The translations under genes and the position numbers were made by a program. From contig NZ_FZNP01000011.1 of NCBI RefSeq assembly GCF_900188105.1, positions 124,001 through 188,000 on the forward strand: a stretch of 64,000 nucleotides of DNA, in the 5' to 3' direction. Under the pieces are notes generated by a model, which saw nothing but the letters and a program-made list of their open reading frames with translations, was not told where the DNA came from and searched no databases. This document shows positions 39,362 through 47,286 of the stretch, one piece after another. Source of the DNA: Actinomadura mexicana. GTDB lineage: Bacteria > Actinomycetota > Actinomycetes > Streptosporangiales > Streptosporangiaceae. Every line of letters starts with the position of its first letter. The first letter of the stretch is position 1.

Positions 39362-40795
39362 ATGGCGGAGCACCGCACGTACCTTGAGTTGTCCGAAGAC
39401 AACGCCACCGCTCACAAGTTCTACGAGGTGGTACGTTCCGGCACTCGGGTCACCATTACCTACGGAAGGATCGGTACTTCCGGCCAGACGAAGGTGTCCG
39501 ACTTCGCGACCGCGGCCAAGGCCGAGGCGGCGGCCGCCAAGAAGATCGCGGAGAAGACCAGGAAGGGCTACGCGCCGGCGGTGCGGGGCGTACGGCGGGC
39601 CCGCCCGGTCAGCAGGCGCTCCATGGTCAGCAGCAGGTCGACCGCCCACCAGGCGCCGGTGCTGTGGCGGTTCGCCACCGGCGCCGCCGCGTTCGGCATC
39701 TTCGTCGACCAGGACCGGTGCTGGGTCGGCAACCAGAACGGCGACGTGTACACCGTCACCACCCACGGCACCGTTACCGGCCATTACCGGCTGCCCGACG
39801 GGGTGAAGTGCATCGTCGCCGACGACTTCTGGATCTACGCCGGCTGCGACGACGGCAGCGTGTACGACATGAGCGGCAAGGTCCCGCACGTGGCCTACGA
39901 GATCTCCGCCGATGTCGACATCTACTGGCTGGACATCGACGACGCCATCCTCGGAGTGTCCGACCGCAACGGCCGCGTCACCGCCGTCGACCACGAAGAC
40001 GAATTCCAATGGTCACGCGACGTCGACGGCGACTCGGCGTGGATGGTGCGCTGCGACGCCGAGAGCAACACCGTCTTTCACGGCCATTCGCGTGGTGTCG
40101 CCTGCTATTCGGCGGCCGACGGCAAGCCGATCTGGCAGACGCCGGTCGGCGGCGGCGTGCTGTTCGGCTGGCAGGAGAATCGTTCGGTGTACGCCGCCAC
40201 CAGCAATGACGACGTCTACCGGCTGGCCAAGGGCAACGGTGAGGTCGAAGCGGTGTACCGCTGCGACGCCGCCGTCTTCTCCTGCGCGGCCTCGCCTGAC
40301 GGGCGCTATGTGTTCGCCGGCGACAACCACTCCTCCATCTACTGCTTCGACGAGGTCGGCACCCGTCTGTGGAAACTCGGTACGGGTCACGGCTCGGCAT
40401 ATTCGATGCAGTTTTTGGACGAGCGGGTTTACATCGTCACCACCGACGGTTCGCTGGTCTGCATCGACGCCTCCGAGACGGCCATCCATGCTGCCCATCA
40501 AGGATCTGTCCCCAAACCCGTTGATGTGAAGGCCGCCGCGTCGCTGCCGACGGCCCAGCCGGTGACGGTGCTCGAAACCACCTCCCAGCCCGGTGACGCC
40601 GTCATTCTGGAGTGCTACCAGGATGGTTCCCGGCACCGCGTGCGAGTCATCAGCGAGGGCTACGAGCGGAATTGGAACGTGCAGTTCCCCAAAGAGATCC
40701 GCCAACCCGGCGCCCGCTACGCCGTCGAAGGCGTCCGCACCTCCGGTCGGGGCGGCTTCTACCGTGCCTACGGCGAGATCAGGCGCCTCCTCTGA
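39362..40795 (+). CDS. WGR-domain protein with beta-propeller
   Basis: 477 residues. Residues ~3-75 are a WGR domain (YLELSEDNATAHKFYEVVR, TYGRIGTSGQTKVSDF), a nucleic-acid-binding module known from PARPs and MolR-like proteins. Residues ~100-385 form a WD40/PQQ-like beta-propeller with repeated blades (CWVGNQNGDVYTV, WIYAGCDDGSVYDM, VYAATSNDDVYRL, YVFAGDNHSSIYCF). A C-terminal ~70-residue domain has QPGDAVILECYQDGS and WNVQFPKEIRQPGARYAVEG. It is probably cytoplasmic and DNA- or RNA-associated. It lies ~890 bp after the divergent ligase gene in the same direction. ATG 39362 has GAGAGG upstream. Confidence 0.87.
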   Translation: MAEHRTYLELSEDNATAHKFYEVVRSGTRVTITYGRIGTSGQTKVSDFATAAKAEAAAAKKIAEKTRKGYAPAVRGVRRARPVSRRSMVSSRSTAHQAPVLWRFATGAAAFGIFVDQDRCWVGNQNGDVYTVTTHGTVTGHYRLPDGVKCIVADDFWIYAGCDDGSVYDMSGKVPHVAYEISADVDIYWLDIDDAILGVSDRNGRVTAVDHEDEFQWSRDVDGDSAWMVRCDAESNTVFHGHSRGVACYSAADGKPIWQTPVGGGVLFGWQENRSVYAATSNDDVYRLAKGNGEVEAVYRCDAAVFSCAASPDGRYVFAGDNHSSIYCFDEVGTRLWKLGTGHGSAYSMQFLDERVYIVTTDGSLVCIDASETAIHAAHQGSVPKPVDVKAAASLPTAQPVTVLETTSQPGDAVILECYQDGSRHRVRVISEGYERNWNVQFPKEIRQPGARYAVEGVRTSGRGGFYRAYGEIRRLL

Positions 40796-40912
40796 CGGGG
40801 GCGGTCCTCGGGATCAGGTTCCCGATGGGCGAGGGCCGATTCCGCGTCCCCGAAGCCGAGTGAAACCGTCCGGGACGGTAATACCGGAGGACACGTCCCC
40901 CCGGAGGTGCGC

Positions 40913-41302
40913 ATGGTATGGCTCGGACTCGTCCTTGTCGTCGCGGGTGCCGTCCCGGCTCTCACCGCGGACGGTGATCTGGGCGGTGTCGACATCACCG
41001 TGGCGGGGGCCGCGGTCATGGCCCTTGGCGCGGTGCTGACGGTCGCAGGCATCGTGCGACTCCGCGGGCGCCGCCGTGCCGGCCCGGCCGGCAGTGCCGC
41101 GCAGGCCTATTACCGGACCTCCACCGGGAAGATCGTCGCGATGGTGATCGCGGTGGTCTACATCGTCTCTCCGGTCGACCTGATCCCGGACGTCTTCCTG
41201 CCGTTCGGAATCGTCGACGACGCCACCGCCCTCACGTGGCTGCTGTTCGCGCTCGGCCAGGAGTACACGCGGCGGTCCCGGAGGGAGCGCCGTGCCCCCT
41301 GA
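40913..41302 (+). CDS. DUF1232 (YkvA-like) membrane protein
   Basis: 129 residues. Two N-terminal hydrophobic helices (MVWLGLVLVVAGAVPAL, AAVMALGAVLTVAGIV) are followed by a C-terminal DUF1232 core IVSPVDLIPDVFLPFGIVDDA. The VDLIPD motif defines the family; its function is unknown. ATG 40913 is preferred with GGAGG 8 nt upstream over the GTG at 40907. The last codons and stop lie in the first copy of a 16-bp tandem repeat. Confidence 0.88.
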   Translation: MVWLGLVLVVAGAVPALTADGDLGGVDITVAGAAVMALGAVLTVAGIVRLRGRRRAGPAGSAAQAYYRTSTGKIVAMVIAVVYIVSPVDLIPDVFLPFGIVDDATALTWLLFALGQEYTRRSRRERRAP

Positions 41303-41355
41303 ACCGCGTGCCCCCTGAACCGCGTGCCCCCTGAACCGCGTGCCCCCTGAACCGC
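41292..41355 (+). repeat. four 16-bp tandem repeats carrying the DUF1232 stop codon
   Basis: Four exact copies of gtgccccctgaaccgc. Copy one contains the VPP-stop end of the DUF1232 gene (TGA at 41300-41302), so the repeats probably arose by slippage duplication of the 3' end of that gene. They lie in a short gap and have no hairpin potential of note. Confidence 0.9.
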
Positions 41356-41458
41356 GTGCCGCCGGCTCCAACTCGCGCGGTGCCCACGATCAGGGGCGCC
41401 GGTGTCGAGCATGCCAGCCACGGCCGGCGGCTCGCTCAGGAGACGTGGGCCGCGTCCA

Positions 41459-42115
41459 CTACCCCGTACCGTTCCTGTTCACCTCCTGGACGAAGGTCAG
41501 CAGCGCTGCGGCGAAGCGGCCGGGGGCCCGGAGATGCGGCTGTCCGGGCAGGTCCGGCAGGACGACGAGGCGGGCGTCGCGCGCCAGTTCGCGGGCGACG
41601 GCGTCCTTGGCCGCGAGCCCGTCCGATTCGGCGTTGAGCAGGAGGATCGGTACGTCCGCCGCCGCGAGCGCCTCGGACGGGTCGTACCGGAACGCGGCCT
41701 GGTAGCCCCAGTCGTAGCGGTCCGCGACGCGCATCAGCTCGACCACCGCCAGGTGGAGCGGCTCGCGGGGGAGGTCGGGGCCCCAGGCGCGCCGGTAGCG
41801 TTCGATGGCCAGGCGAACTGGGAGCCGTGGTCGTCCAAGGGCGCCTCGGGCGTCCAGCCGGCGATGAAGCGGGCCCGCTCCTCGGCGTCGAAAAGCGGGA
41901 CGCCGCTCAGCATCAGGCCCGCCACGGGGAGGTGGGCCGCGGCCGCGATCGCGAGGGACGCGCCGCTGTGCACGCCGCCGAGTACCGGCTTCTCCATTCC
42001 CATCCCGGCCGCCGCCTCCGCCAGCACGCGGCCGTAGTCGGGGATCTCGAATCCGGGTCCGGGCGGCGGGTCGGACGCGCCGTAGCCGGGGGTAGACCAC
42101 AGCCGCCGGATTCCT
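41459..42115 (-). pseudogene. alpha/beta hydrolase pseudogene
   Basis: Minus strand. One frame reads RRLWSTPGYGASDPPPGPGF, PVLGGVHSGASLAIAAAAH and LSGVPLFDAEERARFIAGWT down to about 41815. The homology then continues in another frame as LAIERYRRAWGPDLP, DRYDWGYQAAFRYDP, ADVPILLLNAESDGLAAKDA and LPGQPHLRAPGRFA to the stop at 41459. This is the order of an alpha/beta-hydrolase with cap region and late Asp/His. It lacks the N-terminal ~50 residues and has an indel near 41815, so it is not functional as a full enzyme. Confidence 0.7.
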
Positions 42116-42172
42116 CGGCGGTCTCCCGACCCGCTCTCGCAGAGGTGGGGCGGTCCAATGGGCCAATCCCCC

Positions 42173-42601
42173 TCAGGGGCCTGGTCGGTCTCGGTCGAGC
42201 CGTTGTTGGAGTTGGGTGTTGATGTGCTGGGCTTGGGCGAGTTGGTCTTCCAGGATGATGATGCGGCAGGCCGCGTCCAGGGCGGTGCCCTGGTCGACCA
42301 GGTCTCGGGCGCGGTGGGCAAGGCGCAGCTGGTAGCGGGAGTAGCGGCGGTGGCCGCCGGCCGAGCGTTGCGGGACGAACAGTCTGGCGGCGTCCAGGCT
42401 GCGCAGGAACCCGGGGGTGACACCGAGGATCTCGGCGGCCCGGCCCATGCTGTAGGCCGGGTAGTCCTCATCGTCCAGCTTGTCGTCGAGATCGGTGTCG
42501 GGCTCGGAGCCGGGAGCGTCCTGCACCGGACGGGGCTGGGCGGGGTGCGGGTCATGGTGTGCTGGGTGGGTGCCGGTCTGGACCGGCTGGGGTGCTCTCA
42601 C
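42173..42601 (-). CDS. MerR-family regulator
   Basis: 142 residues. The MerR-type HTH is YSMGRAAEILGVTPGFLRSL followed by the wing RSAGGHRRYSRYQLRL. A helix ends in CRIIILEDQLAQAQHINTQL, which would form the dimer coiled coil. This short MerR subtype, with the acidic DDEDYPAY lead-in, is widespread in actinomycetes; its effector is unknown. GTG 42601 is chosen because GGAAGG lies 5 nt upstream. It lies 58 bp ahead of the hydrolase relic on the same strand. Confidence 0.83.
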   Translation of the reverse strand: MRAPQPVQTGTHPAHHDPHPAQPRPVQDAPGSEPDTDLDDKLDDEDYPAYSMGRAAEILGVTPGFLRSLDAARLFVPQRSAGGHRRYSRYQLRLAHRARDLVDQGTALDAACRIIILEDQLAQAQHINTQLQQRLDRDRPGP

Positions 42602-42672
42602 AGAACCTTCCGTACTGTCTTGGCCGTCCGTGTGCTGGATGTGGGTGCCGGATGCGTTGCGGGGAATGACTG

Positions 42673-42703
42673 GGCCCCGGCGCCGAAAGGCGGCGCCGGG
42701 GCC
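42673..42703. terminator. strong symmetric hairpin
   Basis: Perfect 13-bp arms GGCCCCGGCGCCG and its complement around the loop aaagg. No U-run follows, as is common in actinomycetes. It lies ~70 bp upstream of the MerR start, so it would end transcription from either side. No gene that it serves is recognisable upstream. Confidence 0.65.
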
Positions 42704-43530
42704 ATGAGGTACAACACCATCTTTCCGGCGCTGCGGCCGGTTGTTCGTCCGCGCCAACCGCCTGGGGCGGAGGCGCGGGGATCGCGGATGCGTGACCGTC
42801 AACCACCGTCCAATCCGTGGGGCTGCGGTACCCGTGCGGCAAGACTGGAGCTGCCTGCGACGGGCGATCCCGATGGTGCCGAGACTCTCCTTCCGTGTTA
42901 TCTCTTCCTGCGTTCCCTGTGTTGCTGCCACTTGCCTTCGTACTGCCGGCGGCCCGTTGGCCGCCGTGCGCGAGGCCGGCTGCCGGGGTCCCTTCCACTG
43001 CGTCGACCCCGGCACGCCCGGCCCGCGTCATCCATCTGTGCGGGCAGTTCGTCCTCTGCCGCGCCTGCTGGACTTGTTCCGCTTCGATGACAGGAACAGT
43101 ACCCCACATCGCCGCGAATATCTACCTCGATCACTGGAGGTTTCGGGGACCGATGGTGCGGTATCTGCGCGAGCGGTGCGGCGGGGGTCCCCGCCTGTGC
43201 GGGGGGCGGCTTCACCGGGGAGGCGGGCCGACGGCGCGGTCGAGGGTGGCGGGTGATGGGGATGCCGTGCCTGCCGAAGACCACGTCCGTGCAGGGGAGG
43301 AGGCCAGGAGGGCGGGCATCGACGCGGAGCTTGATCACGAAGGGCCGATGCAAGCGGGTCGCCGGCGGACCGGGTCCTTCCGGCGGCGTTGCCGCACCGG
43401 TCGCCCCCGAGGCGCTGCGGCGGATTCGGTCGCTGGTGCGGCCTGACACGGCATCACGCCGGCACGGCGACTTGACCGCCCACCGCACGCCCAAAGCCGT
43501 GAACGAGCCAGGTCGCCCGACGCCCCGGCT
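42704..43530. other. gene-poor gap
   Basis: About 830 bp in which several frames are open, but none has protein-like composition, a ribosome-binding site or a family signature. A short GC palindrome at 43182-43210 resembles one type I-E CRISPR repeat but is single. I see nothing I can support as a gene. Confidence 0.4.
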
Positions 43531-44193
43531 TCATCGAGGATCCTGTTCGAGGGCCTGCCCTCGCGCGGCAAGTGCGGCCGTGGTCTGCGCTTTCATCCGC
43601 TTGCACGCTCGCTTGTAGAACCTGACCTGCGTGGCGCGGCCGAACAAGATGAAGCCCAGGCGCACGATGGGACTCTTGATGGGAGCTCGTTGCGAGAAGC
43701 CGTGGACGTGGAATTCGACTTCGCCCGTGTCCAGCCATTTACGGACCTCCTGGTCCATCTGGCCGCGTTCGAGGTGTCCCTCCAGAGTCCGGTAGTTCCA
43801 GCCCCAGACCCGCATCTGACGTCCGTCCTGCTCGACGACTCCGTCGACGACGCCTCCCACACGGAGGCCGAGGTAGAAACGCAGTCCGTAGAACCGGCCT
43901 TCGAGCAGCATGTTCCGGCCCGTCTCCGGCGGTCCCGAACGGCAGATCTGCCGGATGATGGCCGGGTCGGCGTACTCGTAGTCCCGCACAAGGTGCCGGG
44001 CGATCTCCCAGCTGCCTCCGGGGACCGGCGGGCCGGGCGGCTCCGCCGGCAGCGGCTGCCGGTAGTCATCGACATTCCAGCCGCTCTCCGGGCGCCTGAT
44101 GTCGTGCTGGTCCGGATCGAAGTTGAGGGGCAGTTCGTTCAAGCCGGCGTACAGCCGCCGCATTCGACGCTGGACGCGTGAGCTCCTTCTCAT
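43531..44193 (-). CDS. DUF1990-related protein
   Basis: 220 residues. Blocks typical of actinobacterial proteins related to DUF1990 are YAGLNELPLNFDP, WEIARHLVRDYEYADPAII, NMLLEGRFYGLRFYLGLRVGG, RVWGWNYRTLEGHLERGQMD and WLDTGEVEFHVHGFS. The GWNYRTLEGHLE...GQM block matches the ligand-cavity strand of that fold. Function unknown. The ATG overlaps the stop of the larger DUF1990 gene by 4 bp, so the two form an operon and probably act together. The basic C-terminal tail is YKRACKRMKAQ. Confidence 0.78.
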   Translation of the reverse strand: MRRSSRVQRRMRRLYAGLNELPLNFDPDQHDIRRPESGWNVDDYRQPLPAEPPGPPVPGGSWEIARHLVRDYEYADPAIIRQICRSGPPETGRNMLLEGRFYGLRFYLGLRVGGVVDGVVEQDGRQMRVWGWNYRTLEGHLERGQMDQEVRKWLDTGEVEFHVHGFSQRAPIKSPIVRLGFILFGRATQVRFYKRACKRMKAQTTAALAARGQALEQDPR

Positions 44194-45656
44194 AGAAACG
44201 TTCTCTCCGGCCTCCGGCGCCGTTCGAGGCGCGCGGCTCCGGCGCGGCGGGCCATGCGCTGCACGGTGGTGTAGGTCGGGCCGCGCACCTGCTGCAGCAG
44301 CCCGGCGGGGGCGAGTCCTTCGATGGGGTGGCGATCAGGGTTGAACCGCGCCACGGACCTTCCCTCGTGTCTTGCGGGCAGGCGAAGGCGCAGTTCCCCG
44401 AACCGCTCCCATGCGCCGAACTCGGTCGCCACCACCAGGTCGAGCAGCAGTGGTCGCCGCTCTACGGCGCGCACGAGCGCCGAAAGGCCGGCCGGGATGT
44501 CCGGGGAATGCCGCGCGACCGCGCCTAGCAGAACCCGGCGGTCACCGGTCCGGTATGCCAGCAGGGAACCGTAGAAGGCCGGGCTCCACCTGGCCGCGGG
44601 CCGCAGCAGATGGCGGCCGAGAGGGCTGCTCCCGGTCGTGGCCAGCAGCAGTTCCGCGGTGGTCGCCGGCTTCGCATCACCGGCCCGCGACTGTCGCCAG
44701 CGCAGTGCCAGGCCGAGTATGTCCGGTAGCGCGGGCGGCAGGCCCACCGCGCGGGAAAGCCGCACCTGACCCTGCAACTCGGCGCGGTCGTCCAGGAATG
44801 GAACCCCCCAGTAACTAGGCGTCCCGTGCAGAACCAGGGTGGCGTCCAGCACCAGTCCCCTGGGGTGCAGGGGGCGGTCGCGCAGCCGTGCGGCCAGAGC
44901 GAAGGTCCGCACGAACACCGCGGTGACCGCGCGGCCGGCGAGCCCTCGCCGCCCTGGTTCGGAGGCGGCCGTCCGCTCGGTCTGGACGTCCACGTCACCG
45001 ATCATGCAGCCACCGGACATCTCGGCGATCCGGCCGCAGAAATGCGTCCACATGTGAAGCTGCATTTCCTTCGCGATGCCGATCTTGTCGTAAAGGATCG
45101 CCGCCAGCCGGTCGCCGCTTCGCGCCCTGGACTCGATCGTGAACACCAGGCCGCCTTCCTCGGTGTCCCTGGCCTGGAACTCGATCTCGCCGGCCTCCAT
45201 ATGCCCGCTCAGGGTGGCGAACCGAAACGACACCGGTGTTTGATCCACCACCCGGACCGGGCAGTTCCACGGTCCCGGCATGTGGACGACGTATTCGTCC
45301 CCTACTGCCAGAGTTCGGGAGGCCCCCGAGGTCTTGTCGAAGACGGCGACCTCCACCGGCGAGGCGGCGTTGAGATCGCCGCTCAGGCGCTCCATCAGCT
45401 GAGCTGCGTTCAGCGGGCTGCCGGAGATATGGACCGTGTAACGACGTCGATAGGCGGGTCCGACGCCCTGTTGAGACTTCTGCAGCGGATTCCCGCCGTG
45501 ACGTGGCATCCGGCCGACCTCCGAGGCCGGCTTCGGAGGCAGCCTGCGCCGCGACACCCGGCGAGAACGCCGCAACCACCGCCACGCGGCGAGGCCCATG
45601 CCCACCGGCCAGCGCACCGCACGCGCGCGGCGCCGCCAACGTACTCGCACCGCCAC
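44190..45656 (-). CDS. DUF1990 domain fused to a catalase-like/'phosphodiesterase' conserved domain
   Basis: About 488 residues. After an Arg/Trp-rich N-terminus (WPVGMGLAAWRWLRR), residues ~60-225 are a DUF1990 domain: VGPAYRRRYTVHISGS, VGDEYVVHMPGPWNCPVRVV, FRFATLSGHMEAGEIEF, ESRARSGDRLAAILYDK. The C-terminal ~240 residues are a different conserved actinobacterial domain (HPRGLVLDATLVLHG, LSRAVGLPPALPDILGLALR, LGRHLLRPAARWSPAFYGSLLAYRT, FNPDRHPIEGL) whose function I do not know. Start choice is uncertain: GTG 45656 (GAGGAGG upstream, N-terminus like relatives) or ATG 45509 (GGAGG 4 nt upstream). Confidence 0.75.
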   Translation of the reverse strand: MAVRVRWRRRARAVRWPVGMGLAAWRWLRRSRRVSRRRLPPKPASEVGRMPRHGGNPLQKSQQGVGPAYRRRYTVHISGSPLNAAQLMERLSGDLNAASPVEVAVFDKTSGASRTLAVGDEYVVHMPGPWNCPVRVVDQTPVSFRFATLSGHMEAGEIEFQARDTEEGGLVFTIESRARSGDRLAAILYDKIGIAKEMQLHMWTHFCGRIAEMSGGCMIGDVDVQTERTAASEPGRRGLAGRAVTAVFVRTFALAARLRDRPLHPRGLVLDATLVLHGTPSYWGVPFLDDRAELQGQVRLSRAVGLPPALPDILGLALRWRQSRAGDAKPATTAELLLATTGSSPLGRHLLRPAARWSPAFYGSLLAYRTGDRRVLLGAVARHSPDIPAGLSALVRAVERRPLLLDLVVATEFGAWERFGELRLRLPARHEGRSVARFNPDRHPIEGLAPAGLLQQVRGPTYTTVQRMARRAGAARLERRRRPERTFL

Positions 45657-46131
45657 CCCCGGTGTCGCCTCCTCATTCCTGACGCCCCGGCGGGCTGAAG
45701 GAGCCGACGCGCAGCCCCTACCCCCTCTGGCCAGGACAAACCTCCGCACCATGAATGACATCCGCACCGTGTGCGCGCCCGCCGGGAGACCCGTACGCGG
45801 CCGCGCGCATCGAGTGTCATCGACTCCGGTGGAGCGCCCGCCGGCGCGGGCAGCGGTCAGGCCCTCGCGGATGCCGACCGCGACGAGGGACGAACTAGGC
45901 CATCGAGAGAATGCAAGTCCAGGCGGCCGCCGGGGTGACGAGGCCGAGGTGCTCGTGCAGGGAGGTGAACCGCCTCTCCCGGCGGCGCGATTCGGCGACC
46001 ATGACGAGGTCGTGTACTCATCGGAGCAACCGAACAAATCAGAAATGCAAGCCTCCCACCATGGTGGCTGCGAGCGTCACCCGGCACCGGGGGATGCCAT
46101 TTCGGCGTGTGCGGTGCGTGCCGAAGGCGGC
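45657..46131. other. gap between the DUF1990 operon and the AttH-like gene
   Basis: 475 bp. The DUF1990 frame stays open upstream to 46037 but turns low-complexity and Arg/Ser-rich. The region most likely carries the promoter of the DUF1990 operon. No gene, hairpin or repeat that I can support. Confidence 0.4.
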
Positions 46132-47286
46132 TTATGGGGCGTTGGTGAGCCAGTCGTGGAAGCCGGAGGGCCGGTGGACGCCGATGACGCCGTGCTCGTA
46201 CAAGCCCCAGCCCTCGAGTGGTGCTCTGCCTTCTTCGTGCCAGACCGCTCGTCCGACGCTGTCGGTCAGGCCGAAGGGGATACGTCCGACGACCTGTGGG
46301 TCGGTCATGTCGTAGGTGACGCGCTCGCTCCATCCTTCGCCCCGCCACTGGCCGTGCGCCCAGTCGGAGTCGCCGCCGTATCCTCCGCCGACGTGGATGG
46401 CGGTGGGCAGGAGAGATTCGAGTTCGACGCGGACGTCGGTCCCGTCGGGGAGGCGAAGACCGATCGTGCCGGTCAGCGGCGTGCGAGTGCCGGGGCGGTA
46501 TCTCGTGGTGACGAGCGGCCAACCGAGCTGCTCGATCCTTCCGTCCGGCCAGACGCGGTTGCAGTCGTTGAGGATGCGGCGCCCGTCGGGCTCCTCCTGG
46601 ATGATGATCACCATGGCGAAGTCGTCGAAGGCGATGGGGACGTAGAGCCACCACATCCCGTCGAACGGCGGTCGCCCGGGCGCGCCCGCCGGTTCGCCCT
46701 CACCGACCGGCCGGATGCCCCAGGAGCGGTCCCGGGTGCCGCGCCAGGTGTCCGGAGTGACGTCGTACTCCCGGCCGTCGATGATGAGGCTGCCCTCCCA
46801 GGATCCGACCTGGGCGAAACGCTGCGCGTCGAGCGTCGCGCGGTGACCGCCCGCCCGCATGACGTGCCGCTGCTCGGGAATCGCCGGGAAGAGCCCGCGC
46901 CAGGTCAGGTCGAGCGAGATGCCCTCGGTCTCCTCGATGACCAGCCGGGACGTCGCGAGCGGCTCGATGACCTCGATCCGGTAGTTGCCGCAGTGCTGGT
47001 TGAGCCGGTCGCTGTCCAGCCGGTCGCCGAAATGCAGTGCCGTCTGCCGGTCGCCGCGTCGGACCAGGAGGAACGCGTCCTTGGTGCCGAGGTTCGGGTA
47101 GTAGCCGATCCCGGTGATCATCATGATGTCGCCGGTGCGGTCGTGGGCGTTCCAGTACGACCGGTCGTAGAAGTTCCGGTCGCTGCCGACCCACTCGATG
47201 GGGGCGGGGATCTGGTGGATCGGAAACTCGTCGAGCGGGAACACGCCAGGTACCTCGGGCACGGTGAGACCTCCGGGTCGCTTCAT
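46132..47286 (-). CDS. AttH/CrtC-like (lipocalin-fold) protein
   Basis: 384 residues. The beta-rich sequence carries YDRSYWNAHDRTGDIMMITG, LTWRGLFPAIPEQRH, GSWEGSLIIDGREYDVTP and the diagnostic GTRDRSWGIRPVG motif seen in AttH/hydroxyneurosporene-synthase-type lipocalin-like proteins. These bind hydrophobic molecules and some hydrate double bonds. There is no signal peptide. The ATG overlaps the stop of the PEP-utilising enzyme by 4 bp, so the two are co-translated and probably act on the same substrate. Ligand and reaction unknown. Confidence 0.75.
   Translation of the reverse strand: MKRPGGLTVPEVPGVFPLDEFPIHQIPAPIEWVGSDRNFYDRSYWNAHDRTGDIMMITGIGYYPNLGTKDAFLLVRRGDRQTALHFGDRLDSDRLNQHCGNYRIEVIEPLATSRLVIEETEGISLDLTWRGLFPAIPEQRHVMRAGGHRATLDAQRFAQVGSWEGSLIIDGREYDVTPDTWRGTRDRSWGIRPVGEGEPAGAPGRPPFDGMWWLYVPIAFDDFAMVIIIQEEPDGRRILNDCNRVWPDGRIEQLGWPLVTTRYRPGTRTPLTGTIGLRLPDGTDVRVELESLLPTAIHVGGGYGGDSDWAHGQWRGEGWSERVTYDMTDPQVVGRIPFGLTDSVGRAVWHEEGRAPLEGWGLYEHGVIGVHRPSGFHDWLTNAP

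Noticed and set aside
43182..43210. Short GC palindrome (ggtccccgcctgtgcggggg) resembling a type I-E CRISPR repeat
   Set aside because: Only one copy; no second repeat, spacer periodicity or cas gene in the surrounding kilobases.
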